The notes: generated by a model not told the origin, from the letters alone. 64,000 nt of DNA from a bacterium (GCA_003577245.1 QEVS01000003.1:178300-242299); one strand, 5' to 3'; positions 53,078-61,591 are shown, numbered from the stretch's first letter. Numbers and translations are program-made.

Positions 53078-53523
53078 GGCGTCCCTCGCGGCGGTCGCGG
53101 CGGGCCGCCGTGCCTCGGTGGCGCCCCGGCCGGGCCGCCCCTCTGCGGAGGCCGTGGTCCGGCCGGCCCGCGTTCGATGTTCCTCAACAGCGCGCCCAGT
53201 TGCCGCGAAGCCTGCTCGGCCAGGTCAAGCTCGTTCCCGAACACCGTGCCGGGCTCGTTCATGACGGCAGCCAGCACGTGGAGCCACGAGCGCGCCTGCG
53301 CCAGCGCGCCGCGGGCGTCCCTGTACATCCCAACCTGTCCCGGCCCTTCGCGCTGGCTCCCTTCGGCGATCAGCGCGCAGGCAAGACCAGCTTGCTCGAA
53401 TGCATGCTGGTGGGCGTCGGCGGCCGCCTTCAGGTTTGAGCCGATCTTCAGCCGCCCGACTGCTGTCGCGAGGCGGATGGCCGTGTTCCAGGCCTCAATG
53501 TTCTGGTATTCGAACTCTGGCAT
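53074..53523 (-). CDS. Four-helix-bundle (S23-like) protein
   Basis: 149 residues from the ATG at 53523, which overlaps the stop of the CADD-like gene (TGATG). Helical pattern FEYQNIEAWNTAIRLATAVG, HAFEQAGLACALIAEGSQRE, MYRDARGALAQARSWLHVLA resembles the TIGR02436/S23-type four-helix bundle family, including the A-E-G-x-x-R element. The last ~30 residues are a Pro/Gly/Arg-rich tail (GPAGPRPPQRGGPAGAPPRH) that could bind nucleic acid. Family function is unknown; some members sit in 23S rRNA intervening sequences. Confidence 0.65.
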   Translation of the reverse strand: MPEFEYQNIEAWNTAIRLATAVGRLKIGSNLKAAADAHQHAFEQAGLACALIAEGSQREGPGQVGMYRDARGALAQARSWLHVLAAVMNEPGTVFGNELDLAEQASRQLGALLRNIERGPAGPRPPQRGGPAGAPPRHGGPPRPPRGTP

Positions 53524-54200
53524 CAGTTGCTTTCCGTGTGATTGAGGCAGCCATCCAGGAAGCGAAGAAGCAGCCCGCACGCTTGCCGCGTTGCGGCCAC
53601 CGCTCCCTCTTCGTCCCTGCAACTGCCGATGATGGCCTCCATCTCGGCGCTCGCGTGGGCCACGTCGGCCACCAGATGCACCGAGAAGAACTCGAACTGG
53701 CCGGGCTCAAGCCCGAAGTGGTCGTTCAGCGCCTTGATGGTCGCCCACGCCACCGCCGGCACCTGCCCCTCAAATGCGTAGAGCGTGGCGAGGGCCTCCG
53801 CCTGCGGCGCGCCGTGAGCTACCGAGTCGAAGTGCTCTATCAGCTCACGCGTCGCCGGGAGGAGCTTCGCCCCCGTCACCTCGCTCGACCGCAGCCCCAG
53901 TGCCGCCGCGAATTCGACCCAGAGCGCGGCGTGATTGCGGTCACCGTGCTCCTCGTCGTAGAGATTCTCAAGCAGCACCTGGCGCACCTTCCGGGATTCC
54001 GTCCGCGCGTGGATCGCGCTCAGGAACCTTGGGAACGCCGCCTCGAAGTGGTAGAACTGGCGTGCGTACTCCCGAAGCCGGGAACGCTCCAGCTCGCCCC
54101 CGGCCAGCGCCACGTAGAACGGATGACGAAGCATCGCGTGCTCTTCGAGCGTGGCCCGCAGACGGGCTTCGAGACCGGCGGCTGCGGAGGCTGGCATCAA
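53523..54200 (-). CDS. CADD-like heme-oxygenase-fold dimetal oxygenase
   Basis: 225 residues, similar along its whole length to Chlamydia CADD and its relatives (TIGR04305-like). [32 protein letters not shown] and [17 protein letters not shown] match closely. The six metal ligands have the CADD spacing: Glu83, His90, Glu144, His175, Asp179, His182. In CADD, a self-sacrificing Tyr27 is turned into para-aminobenzoate with Lys152 as likely amine donor. Here the Tyr is kept (Tyr29) but the lysine position is Thr154, with a Lys at 156. A role in making pABA for folate is possible but not certain. ATG overlaps the trpB2 stop (ATGA). Confidence 0.85.
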   Translation of the reverse strand: MMPASAAAGLEARLRATLEEHAMLRHPFYVALAGGELERSRLREYARQFYHFEAAFPRFLSAIHARTESRKVRQVLLENLYDEEHGDRNHAALWVEFAAALGLRSSEVTGAKLLPATRELIEHFDSVAHGAPQAEALATLYAFEGQVPAVAWATIKALNDHFGLEPGQFEFFSVHLVADVAHASAEMEAIIGSCRDEEGAVAATRQACGLLLRFLDGCLNHTESN

Positions 54201-55555
54201 GGGATCTCCGGGAGCGACCTCATCGCCTCGCGCACCTTCTCTGCCGGGTACTCATCATCGACGAGCTTCCCGGCGAGGTAATCGTCGTAAGCGGCGAGAT
54301 CGAGCAGGCCGTGGCCACTGAGATTGAAGAGGATGACGCGGCTCTTGCCTTCCTCCTTCGCGGTCACCGCTTCGTCGATGGCCCCGCGGATCGCGTGGGA
54401 GCTCTCCGGGGCAGGCACAATGCCTTCCGTGCGCGCGAAGAGCGTGGCCGCTTCGAAGCACGCGTTCTGGCGATACGCGACCGCCTCGATGTCCCCCGAC
54501 TCGAAGAGGTGGCAGAGCAGCGGCGCCATCGCGTGGTAGCGAAGCCCCCCGGCGTGAATCCCCGGAGGCATGAACGTGTGCCCCAGGGTGCGCATCTTCA
54601 TGAGCGGCGTCAGCCCCGCCACATCGCCGAAGTCGTACCGGTACTCCCCCTTGGTCAGGCTGGGGCACGAAGCGGGTTCCACGGCCAGGAAGCGCGTATT
54701 CCGCTTGCCCTCCAGCCGCTCCTTCATGAACGGGAACATCAGCCCGGCCGCGTTTGAACCACCCCCGGCGCAGCCGATCACCACGTCGGGGTAGTCGCCC
54801 GCCATCTCCATCTGCTTGATCGCCTCCTGCCCGATGACCGTCTGGTGGAGGAGGACGTGATTGAGCACGCTGCCCAGGGAGTACTTGGTGTCCTCGCGCA
54901 TGGCGGCGTCTTCCACCGCTTCGCTGATGGCGATCCCCAGCGAGCCCTGGCTGTCAGGGTCCGCTTCCCGGATCGCGCGGCCCGCGTTCGTATCGGCACT
55001 CGGGCTGGCCACTACCGAGGCGCCCCAGACCTGCATCATCGAGCGGCGGTAAGGCTTCTGGCCGTATGAAACGCGCACCATGTAGACCTTGCACTCGATC
55101 CCGAACTGGTTGCAGGCAAAGGCGAGCGACGAGCCCCATTGGCCCGCCCCCGTCTCCGTGGCGATGCGCTTCACGCCCTCCTGCCTGTTGTAGTAGGCCT
55201 GCGCCACCGCCGTGTTCGGCTTATGCGATCCGGCGGGCGAACCGCCCTCGTACTTGTAGTAGATCTTCGCCGGCGTATCGAGAGCCTTCTCCAGCGCCGT
55301 CGCGCGAATGAGCGGCGATGGACGCCAGATGCGGTAGATCTCCCGAACCTCGTCGGGAATCTCTATGTAGCGCTCGCCGCTTACCTCCTGCTTGATGAGC
55401 TCCATGGGAAAGAGCGGCGCCAGCGCCTCGGGACCAATGGGCTCGTGCGTTGCCGGGTGCAGCGGCGGCGGTGGCGGCGTCCTCAGGTCGGCGGCCACGT
55501 TGTACCAGTGCGTGGGAATTTCCGATTCGGGCAGGAAGAACTTCTTGGTTGCCAT
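54197..55555 (-). CDS. trpB2: TrpB2-type tryptophan synthase beta-like enzyme
   Basis: 452 residues from the ATG at 55555 (AGGAGAGG upstream), the first gene after the T-box. It is longer than TrpB1 and has the TrpB2 hallmarks: LPTHWYN-like N-terminus ([14 protein letters not shown]), [23 protein letters not shown] lysine in [37 protein letters not shown]. Substrate and phosphate loops follow ([20 protein letters not shown]). TrpB2 enzymes are common in archaea, thermophiles and some bacteria and can work without TrpA. Having both forms in one operon suggests indole salvage or a specialised role. Confidence 0.92.
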   Translation of the reverse strand: MATKKFFLPESEIPTHWYNVAADLRTPPPPPLHPATHEPIGPEALAPLFPMELIKQEVSGERYIEIPDEVREIYRIWRPSPLIRATALEKALDTPAKIYYKYEGGSPAGSHKPNTAVAQAYYNRQEGVKRIATETGAGQWGSSLAFACNQFGIECKVYMVRVSYGQKPYRRSMMQVWGASVVASPSADTNAGRAIREADPDSQGSLGIAISEAVEDAAMREDTKYSLGSVLNHVLLHQTVIGQEAIKQMEMAGDYPDVVIGCAGGGSNAAGLMFPFMKERLEGKRNTRFLAVEPASCPSLTKGEYRYDFGDVAGLTPLMKMRTLGHTFMPPGIHAGGLRYHAMAPLLCHLFESGDIEAVAYRQNACFEAATLFARTEGIVPAPESSHAIRGAIDEAVTAKEEGKSRVILFNLSGHGLLDLAAYDDYLAGKLVDDEYPAEKVREAMRSLPEIP

Positions 55556-55590
55556 AACTATTGAATGCCTCTCCTGGTTCTGAAAATGAC

Positions 55591-55623
55591 AGCACCCCTC
55601 GGTCTCAAAGGACGAGGGGTGCT
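55591..55623 (-). terminator. T-box intrinsic terminator hairpin
   Basis: An 11-bp stem (AGCACCCCTCG / CGAGGGGTGCT) with an 11-base loop, followed on the minus strand by GTCATTTTC. It directly follows, and competes with, the T-box antiterminator. It lies 36 bases upstream of the trpB2 start. Confidence 0.9.
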
Positions 55624-55886
55624 CGCGGTGCCACCTTTGTTCCCGGGACAGGGCCCCGGGCACTCGAAGCGGCGACGGCCAGGCCAGCGCTGCTGCTGGT
55701 GGCGATCGCCCGGGCGTTGGTAACGGCGCCCCTTCCGCCGGCGGCTAATGAGCGAACTGTTCGCCGCCGGGACTCCCGGGCCCATTCACCAGCCGCGCTG
55801 CCACCGGGCTCTCACCTGCCCCGGCTCTCTGGAGGCTCGCCTGACCGGCTACTCTTCCCGATCTGCGTCGCTATGTTCAGTTGTAA
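55591..55886 (-). promoter_or_regulatory. T-box leader, probably tRNA-Trp specific
   Basis: The ~300-base untranslated leader of the trp operon carries T-box signals on the minus strand. They include the stem I element AGAGAGCCGG (55830-55821) followed by a GGTGAGAGCCCGG hairpin. The sequence GAATGGGCCCGGGAGT places UGG (Trp) in the specifier position at 55784-55782. Later the antiterminator T-box AAAGGTGGCACCGCG (GGTGGCACCGCG at 55635-55624) is followed at once by a terminator hairpin. Uncharged tRNA-Trp pairing would stabilise the antiterminator and allow transcription of trpB2 and downstream genes. Confidence 0.9.
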
Positions 55887-55892
55887 ACGGGA

Positions 55893-55921
55893 AGGTTATG
55901 AGCCTCCCCGCAGGGTGTCAA
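55893..55921 (-). promoter_or_regulatory. Promoter of the trp operon
   Basis: On the minus strand a perfect TTGACA (55921-55916) is separated by 17 bases from TAACCT (55898-55893). This is the best sigma-70-type promoter in the window. It places the transcript start near 55886, just before the T-box stem I. Confidence 0.8.
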
Positions 55922-55963
55922 GCAAAGCGCCACGAGATCACCCGCCACCGCACCCCACCCCGC

Positions 55964-55992
55964 TTGACGCGCCCGCGGGCCCGAACCACAAT
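55964..55992 (+). promoter_or_regulatory. Promoter of the DUF35-thiolase operon
   Basis: TTGACG at 55964-55969 and CACAAT at 55987-55992 with 17-base spacing, pointing to the plus strand. It is back-to-back with the trp operon promoter, the -35 boxes 42 bases apart. An ~90-base leader to the TTG start at 56085 shows nothing further apart from the AAGGAGGAA ribosome-binding site. Confidence 0.6.
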
Positions 55993-56084
55993 TACTGCGC
56001 ATTGGCCCGGGAGCGGGGCTGGCGGCGCATGCCGGCCGCTGGCGCCCGTGGAATCACCCCCATGTCCTGGAAGGAGGAATTCGA

Positions 56085-56513
56085 TTGGCTGAGAAAGCCG
56101 CAACAGCGCCCGAAACGCGCCCCCTCGTCCCCCACCTCACCCTCGGTGAGACTCGCGAGCAGGACTACCTCAACGGCAGCCGCTGCAAGAACTGCAACAC
56201 CCTCTACGTGGGGCCGCGCCTCTTCTGCGGCAAGTGCAGCGCGCAGGGCCCGTTCGAGAGCGTGCGCCTTGCCAGCGAGGGCGAAGTCCACGTCTGGACC
56301 ATCATCCACCAGGCCACGCCCTACGTTCAGGCCCCCTACATCGCCGCCATCATCGACCTCAAGGGCGGCGGCTCGGTCAACACCAACATCGTCGGCATCG
56401 ACCCACTTCCCGAGAACCTCAAGTTCGGCATGAAAGTGAAGATGTTCACCGAGAAGGTCTCGGAAGACCGCGAAGGCAACTCCTACGTCGCCTATCGCTT
56501 CAAGCCCGCCTAG
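56085..56513 (+). CDS. DUF35 zinc-ribbon/OB-fold acyl-CoA-associated protein
   Basis: 142 residues from a TTG at 56085, chosen because AAGGAGG lies 7 bases upstream and no ATG fits. The rubredoxin-like zinc ribbon C-x2-C-x(~10)-C-x2-C is GSRCKNCNTLYVGPRLFCGK then CSAQG. The OB-fold follows (GEVHVWTIIHQATP, VNTNIVGIDPLPENL). DUF35 proteins form complexes with SCP2-type thiolases, as encoded by the next gene 30 bases downstream, in degradation or synthesis of branched or steroid-like acyl-CoAs. Confidence 0.9.
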   Translation: MAEKAATAPETRPLVPHLTLGETREQDYLNGSRCKNCNTLYVGPRLFCGKCSAQGPFESVRLASEGEVHVWTIIHQATPYVQAPYIAAIIDLKGGGSVNTNIVGIDPLPENLKFGMKVKMFTEKVSEDREGNSYVAYRFKPA

Positions 56514-56543
56514 GGCAGGTCGCCGGTCGACCAGGAAGGAACC

Positions 56544-57740
56544 ATGCGAGAAGTAGCTATTGTCGGCGTTTCAATGATCAAGTTCGGCCGGTACCCGGAC
56601 CGTGACTTTTCCCAGCTGGCCGCCCAGGCAGGGCTCGATGCCCTCAAGGATGCCGGCGCTCAGATGAAGGACATCCAGGCCCTCTACAGCGGCAACCTCT
56701 ACGCCACCAGCGGCTCCGGCCAGCGCGTCCTCCAGCAGATGGGCCAGACGGGCATCCCCGTCGTCAACGTCGCCAACGCCTGCGCCACCGGTTCAACAGC
56801 CCTCCGCGAAGCCTTCTTCGCCGTCGCCTCCGGCGCCTACGACATGGTCATGGCCGTTGGCAGCGAGCAGATGGGCAAGCAGGGTCTGCTGGGCTCCCGC
56901 GGTGACCCGGCCACCAGCCTCGAAGGCCGCGTCGGCTCCTACATGATGCCCGCCGTCTTCGGCATGGCCGGCATGGAGCACGCCCGCGAATACGGCACCC
57001 AGACCGAGCACTTCGCCCTCGCCAGCGTCAAGAACCACTGGCACAGCACCATGAATCCCCTGGCGCAGTACCAGAAGGAATCGCCGCTGGACGAAGTCAT
57101 GAACGCGCGCATGATCGCCTACCCGAACACCCTGCTCATGTGCTGCCCCACCGGCGACGGCGCCGCCGCCGCAGTCGTGTGCTCCATGGAAAAGGCGCGC
57201 CAGTTCACCACCCAGCCAATCAAGATCGCCGCCAGCGTGCTCACCAGCGACCCCTTCGTTGACCGCGGCCTCACGCTTCCCGACATCAACACCCTCACCC
57301 GCAACGCCGCGAAGATCGCCTACGAGCAGTCGGGCATCGGCCCCGAAGACCTCAGCCAGGTCGAGCTCCACGACTGCTTCGCCACCGCCGAGCTTCTCCA
57401 TTACGAGAATCTCGGGCTTTGCGGCGACGGCGAAGCCGGCAAGCACGTCGCCAGCGGCGCCCCCTGGATCGGCAACAAGGTGCCGGCCAAGTACCAGGAG
57501 GACGTCGAGCCATTCGCCGATAAGACCTACAAGCCGAAGTCGAAGGCCGTGGTGAACGCCAGCGGCGGGCTGCTCTCCAAGGGGCATCCGCTCGGCGCCA
57601 CCGGCGTCGCCAACGTCGCCGAGATCGTCTGGCATCTCCGCGGCCAGGCGGGCGACCGGCAGGTAGAGAACTCGAAGGCCGGCCTGGCCCACGTCATCGG
57701 CCTCTGCTCCGCCTGCACCATCCACATCCTCACGAAGTAG
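56544..57740 (+). CDS. SCP-x-type thiolase family acetyl-CoA acetyltransferase
   Basis: 398 residues. Nucleophile Cys80 in VANACATGSTALREAFFAVA, HDCFATAELLHYENLGL, and the C-terminal SGGLLSKGHPLGATGVANVA (His) and CSACTIH (Cys) are thiolase active-site motifs of the sterol-carrier-protein-x/lipid-transfer type. It cleaves or forms 3-ketoacyl-CoA, probably with the DUF35 partner encoded just upstream. A strong terminator follows. Confidence 0.92.
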   Translation: MREVAIVGVSMIKFGRYPDRDFSQLAAQAGLDALKDAGAQMKDIQALYSGNLYATSGSGQRVLQQMGQTGIPVVNVANACATGSTALREAFFAVASGAYDMVMAVGSEQMGKQGLLGSRGDPATSLEGRVGSYMMPAVFGMAGMEHAREYGTQTEHFALASVKNHWHSTMNPLAQYQKESPLDEVMNARMIAYPNTLLMCCPTGDGAAAAVVCSMEKARQFTTQPIKIAASVLTSDPFVDRGLTLPDINTLTRNAAKIAYEQSGIGPEDLSQVELHDCFATAELLHYENLGLCGDGEAGKHVASGAPWIGNKVPAKYQEDVEPFADKTYKPKSKAVVNASGGLLSKGHPLGATGVANVAEIVWHLRGQAGDRQVENSKAGLAHVIGLCSACTIHILTK

Positions 57741-57763
57741 AGGACGAAGAGCCGCGATATCGA

Positions 57764-57792
57764 GGGGCGGCCCACACGTGCCGCCCCTTTTT
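57764..57792 (+). terminator. Rho-independent terminator after the thiolase gene
   Basis: An 8-bp stem GGGGCGGC / GCCGCCCC with an 8-base loop, followed directly by TTTTT. It ends the DUF35-thiolase operon, 18 bases before the MFS start. Confidence 0.92.
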
Positions 57793-57809
57793 CGTCTACT
57801 CTTTCCGGG

Positions 57810-59060
57810 ATGGCACGCTGGTTTACAACCACCTTCGCGGCCCTGCGCATCCGCAACTTCCGGCTGCTCTGGATTGGCAGCCTCCTCGCCTTCGCCGCGT
57901 TCTTCATGTCGACCGTTGTCCAGAGCGTCGTCGCCTTCGACCTGACTGGCAACAACAGCTCCGTAGGCGTGGTGGTGTTCGCCCAGGGCGTCGCTCAGAC
58001 GATTCTCGGTCCCCTGGGCGGAGCCATGGCGGACCGCGCCTCGCGCCGGAAGGTGATCCTGGCCTGCCAGCTCCTGATCACCGCCGCCTTCATCTTCCTG
58101 GCAGTGCTGATTGGGCTCGACAGGGTCACCATTCTGCTGCTTGCCGTGGGCTCCTTCGCCATCGGTTCGGCATTCTCGTTCCTTGGGCCGTCACGCCAGG
58201 CATTCGCCATCGACCTGGTCGGCGGCCAGCAGCGGGGAAACGCCATGGCGCTCAACCAGGTAGCCTTCAACGCAGGGCGAATCATTGGGCCGCTCCTCGG
58301 CGGCGCGTTCCTGGCCATCGCCATCCTTGGGGCCACCGGCGCCTATGTGGGCATGGCCGCCTTCTACGTGCTGGCCGTGACCACCACCCTCCTCCTCCCC
58401 GAGATCCCGGCCGCCGGCGTCCAGCGCCGGAGCATCCTCGGCGACATCGCCGGCGGCATTCAATACGTGGCTCACGACCCCGCCCTGCGGGTGCTGGTCC
58501 TCTCGTTCTTCATCGTGATGATGGTCGGCTTCCCCTACGTGACCGTGCTCCCCGGAATGCTCGAAAACGAGCTCGGCCGCGACTCCAAGGACGTTTCCAT
58601 CCTCTACGGGGCGACCGCCGTGGGCGGCCTCATCGCCAGCCTCTCCGTGGCCGCCATGGCCGACTCCCCCCGGGCCAACACGGTCTACAGGGCCGCGGGA
58701 TTCGGGTTTGGCGTCTCCCTCCTTCTCGCTGCCGTCTCGCCCGGGTTTGCCGTCCTGGCGCTGGTGATGTTCGGCCTTGGCGCCACCAGCGGGGCCTTCC
58801 AGACGCTCAACGGGGCCATCATCGCCCACCTCGCCGAGCCAGCCTTCCTCGGCCGCGTGATGTCGCTCACGTTCATGGCATTCGCAGGCTTCCAGCTCAT
58901 CGCCCTGCCCATCGGCGTCTTCGCCGACGCCGCCGGCGAACGGGCCACGCTCGCCGTGATGGGCGGCGTTGTTTGCCTGGCGATTGTTGTTTTCGCGCTC
59001 ATGCCGGCACATTCTGCCGGGCGCCCGCACGCTACCGTAGCGGTCGAAGCCGAATCGTAG
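57810..59060 (+). CDS. MFS transporter, EntS-like (TMS drug/siderophore-export family)
   Basis: 416 residues with 11-12 membrane helices. The N-terminus FAALRIRNFRLLWIGSLLAF is typical of the MFS_3 (EntS-like) group. The conserved loop between helices 2 and 3 is LGGAMADRASRRKVIL (G-x-x-x-D-R-x-x-R-R). The substrate is not predictable; relatives export enterobactin or drugs. It ends at a hairpin shared with the convergent alcohol dehydrogenase. Confidence 0.88.
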   Translation: MARWFTTTFAALRIRNFRLLWIGSLLAFAAFFMSTVVQSVVAFDLTGNNSSVGVVVFAQGVAQTILGPLGGAMADRASRRKVILACQLLITAAFIFLAVLIGLDRVTILLLAVGSFAIGSAFSFLGPSRQAFAIDLVGGQQRGNAMALNQVAFNAGRIIGPLLGGAFLAIAILGATGAYVGMAAFYVLAVTTTLLLPEIPAAGVQRRSILGDIAGGIQYVAHDPALRVLVLSFFIVMMVGFPYVTVLPGMLENELGRDSKDVSILYGATAVGGLIASLSVAAMADSPRANTVYRAAGFGFGVSLLLAAVSPGFAVLALVMFGLGATSGAFQTLNGAIIAHLAEPAFLGRVMSLTFMAFAGFQLIALPIGVFADAAGERATLAVMGGVVCLAIVVFALMPAHSAGRPHATVAVEAES

Positions 59061-59089
59061 CGCGCTCCCTGCGCGAACCGGGTCCGAAC

Positions 59090-59130
59090 GGCTGAGGCAC
59101 TGATCGCTACCGGGGATGAGTGCCTCAGCC
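59090..59130. terminator. Hairpin between convergent MFS and dehydrogenase genes
   Basis: A perfect 12-bp stem (GGCTGAGGCACT / AGTGCCTCAGCC) with a 17-base loop, followed on the plus strand by CGCGGTTTCTTT. It lies 30 bases after the MFS stop and 14 bases before the dehydrogenase stop on the other strand, so it probably ends both transcripts. Confidence 0.8.
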
Positions 59131-59143
59131 CGCGGTTTCTTTG

Positions 59144-60178
59144 CTAAGGCCGCAGCGCGATCTTGAGGACTCCGCCTTCCCGCTTGCGGAAGTGGTCATA
59201 GGCCGCCGGCGTCTCTGCAATCTTGTACGAATGGGTGATGAGCGGCCGCAGGTCCACCTTCCCTGTCGAGACCACCCTCATCAGCCGCTCCAGCCGGCTG
59301 GTGCCGACAGGGCAGTAGGTCATCACGATCTTGCGGTGGAGGAACGACCCGCTGGTGGGGAATGTCAGCGTGGGAAAAGCCCCGTAGACACCCACCGAGC
59401 TCACCGTTCCGCCGAGGCGCGCCACCGCGCAGCAGTTCTCGAACGTCGCCTGTTGGCCCAGCGCCTCCACGGCAATGTCCACTCCCCGGTTGCCGGTCAG
59501 CTCCATGATCTTCGCCACCGCCTCGCCGGGTTCGAGAACGATATCGGCGCCCATGCGCCTGGCCATCTCCTGCCGGGCCGGGATCCCCTCCACGGCGATG
59601 ATGAGCCCGGCGCCCAGCAGTCGTGCCCCTGCCGTCGCGCAAAGCCCGACCGGCCCCTGGGCGAAGATAGCCACCGTATCGCCGAGCTTGATTTCCGCCC
59701 GTTCGATTGCCGCGAAGCCTGTCGACATGATGTCGGAGGCGAAGAGCACCTGCTCGTCCTCGAGGTTGTCGGGAATCCGGGCCATGGTCGTCTGCGCGCC
59801 ATTGACCAGGAAGTACTCCCCCTGCGCGCCGAAAAGCAGGTTCCCCGGCGAGTTGAAGGTCATGCAGATCTGGTGCTGACCCTCCAGGCAGCGCGCGCAA
59901 ACCCCGCAGCACTGCAGGCAGCTCGCCACCACGCGGTCACCGGCCTTGAAGGCGGTCACGCCCGCCCCCACCGCGACCACCGTGCCCGTGGACTCGTGGC
60001 CCATCGGTATGCCCGGCGGAATGGGCATCTCATCCACAAGGTGGATGTCGCTCCCGCAGATCGTGCTGAGGGTGGTCTTGATGAGCGCCTGGCCGGGGCC
60101 GGGCTCATCCGGGTAGGGGATCTGCGTCATCGCAACCTGGTGCTGGCCGGTCTTCACGCAGGTGTTCGATACAGGCAT
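59144..60178 (-). CDS. Zinc-dependent medium-chain alcohol dehydrogenase
   Basis: 344 residues. Catalytic zinc ligands are in TICGSDIHLV and GHESTGTVV. The structural zinc loop has four Cys in CLQCCGVCARCLEGQHQI then C (C-x2-C-x-x-x-C-x2-C-x7-C region). The Rossmann motif is GPVGLCATAGARLLGAG, followed by an acidic residue (IAVEG) that favours NAD. The substrate is an alcohol or aldehyde of unknown type. No clear promoter before it; the 87 bases upstream to the hydrolase stop carry only a weak purine-rich ribosome-binding site. Confidence 0.92.
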   Translation of the reverse strand: MPVSNTCVKTGQHQVAMTQIPYPDEPGPGQALIKTTLSTICGSDIHLVDEMPIPPGIPMGHESTGTVVAVGAGVTAFKAGDRVVASCLQCCGVCARCLEGQHQICMTFNSPGNLLFGAQGEYFLVNGAQTTMARIPDNLEDEQVLFASDIMSTGFAAIERAEIKLGDTVAIFAQGPVGLCATAGARLLGAGLIIAVEGIPARQEMARRMGADIVLEPGEAVAKIMELTGNRGVDIAVEALGQQATFENCCAVARLGGTVSSVGVYGAFPTLTFPTSGSFLHRKIVMTYCPVGTSRLERLMRVVSTGKVDLRPLITHSYKIAETPAAYDHFRKREGGVLKIALRP

Positions 60179-60265
60179 TGCTCTTCTCCTTTGCGCCGGG
60201 CGGCATTGCGCCGCGCCGTGGTGTGATAGTCGCGAACAACCAGCCCCATGGGGACATGATCCACG

Positions 60266-61129
60266 TCAGGATCCGTTCGAAGCCAGCGGTTCCAGGAACT
60301 CGTCGAGCGCCTTCTTGGCGGCAGGCTCCACCAGGAGGGGAGCGTGTCCCACGCCCGGCACCTCCACCAGCCGGCAGTCACCAATGCATCCGCACATCCG
60401 CTCCGCAACCTCGGGGCTCAGCACGTCGCTCACCGCTCCCCTGATCACCAGCACCGGGCACTTCATTCCGCGAACCATCTCCCACGGGTCCGGCCCTGCC
60501 GGCGGCGCGGCGAACTGCCGGATCGCCGGGTCCATCTTCCACACGTAGAGACCGGTATCGTTCTTGCGCACGTTCCAGCGGGCGAACTCGGTCACAGCAT
60601 CGTCGGGCAGATGTCCAACCATGGGTGCGTAGTTCTCGCGGTAGTACCTGATAACCGCCTTCATGTCGGCGAAAGCTTCGGGCGCATGGCCGACGTAGGC
60701 CATGATCCGCTGCAGCCCCTCCGGCGAGATCTCCGGGCCAACATCATTCAGCACCGCCCGGCGCACCCGATCCGGGTACGTGATTGCGTATGCCATCGTG
60801 ATCAGGCCGCCCATCGAGGTGCCAATCAGCGTGAAACGCTCCAGCGCAAGCGCCTCGCGGATCGCTTCGAGGTCGGCCAGGTAGTTCAGGACGTGGTAGC
60901 CGTCGGCTGGGCCCCAGTCGCTCTCGCCACGGCCGCGCACGTCAAGGCAGTACACGTGGTACTTCGCCGCCAGGTAGGTGGCGATGGCATCGAACGTGTG
61001 AGCCTGGCCTGCCAGGCCGTGGATCATTACGATGGCCGGCGCCCCCGGCCTCCCCCTCACAAGAAGGTGGTGGCGAAGGCCGTTTGCTTCGACGAACAGG
61101 TCGCGAGCGACTACTGGCGGGGAACCCAT
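60266..61129 (-). CDS. Alpha/beta hydrolase
   Basis: 287 residues. Oxyanion segment MIHGLAGQAHTFDAIATYLA, nucleophile Ser in LIGTSMGGLITMAYAI (G-x-S-x-G), acid Asp near ISDVLSPE-like VIRGAVSDVLSPEVA, and His in VPGVGHAPLLVEP. Near the family of esterases and C-C hydrolases; the substrate is not known. It lies 87 bases upstream of the dehydrogenase gene on the same strand, so the two may share a transcript. Confidence 0.88.
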   Translation of the reverse strand: MGSPPVVARDLFVEANGLRHHLLVRGRPGAPAIVMIHGLAGQAHTFDAIATYLAAKYHVYCLDVRGRGESDWGPADGYHVLNYLADLEAIREALALERFTLIGTSMGGLITMAYAITYPDRVRRAVLNDVGPEISPEGLQRIMAYVGHAPEAFADMKAVIRYYRENYAPMVGHLPDDAVTEFARWNVRKNDTGLYVWKMDPAIRQFAAPPAGPDPWEMVRGMKCPVLVIRGAVSDVLSPEVAERMCGCIGDCRLVEVPGVGHAPLLVEPAAKKALDEFLEPLASNGS

Positions 61130-61193
61130 GAGCAGGACCTTCCGGTGGTGTTTCCGGGATTGTAGGGGCTCGGCCCCCTGAATTCACTCGGCC

Positions 61194-61586
61194 TCAAATC
61201 GGCTGACGGCCCGCAAATCCCCCGCTCCGCGTATGCCAGAACTCGATACCCCGCTCGCCCAGCATGTAGCAAAGCAGCACCACCTCGCCGCCCCGGCGGT
61301 GGTAGAAGTCGATGAGGCCCCTCTCCGGGTCTTTCACCTCAATCCCCCACTCTTCGAGCTGCGTGGCCGCTTCGCTCAGCGCACGCCGGTGCTTCTCGCC
61401 CTGGTCTTCACCGCCCGTGACCAGCGGGCTGTGAACCAGGTGGCCGTCGCCCATTGCGCCCCGCGCCTCCGCTGCCGTCGCCGCCTGGAGCGCACGCAGG
61501 TGAAGGAAGGCATCCCGCATGCGCTCCAGCACCGGGATCACCCGGGGAAGGAGCCCGCGAGCCTCTTCGACCGTGTAGAGCTGCAT
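61194..61586 (-). CDS. DUF2203 family protein
   Basis: 130 residues from the ATG at 61586, 5 bases after the glgC stop. The pattern YTVEEARGLLPRVIPVLERM, EEWGIEVKDPERGLIDFYHR and VLLCYMLGERGIEFWHTRSG is the DUF2203 signature (DFPAx3GR-like region near D-F-Y, and W-H-x-x-x-x-G-F). These proteins are widespread in Chloroflexota, Deinococcota and Actinobacteria and have no known function; they may bind iron or a small ligand. Confidence 0.88.
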   Translation of the reverse strand: MQLYTVEEARGLLPRVIPVLERMRDAFLHLRALQAATAAEARGAMGDGHLVHSPLVTGGEDQGEKHRRALSEAATQLEEWGIEVKDPERGLIDFYHRRGGEVVLLCYMLGERGIEFWHTRSGGFAGRQPI

Positions 61587-61591
61587 CGTCT

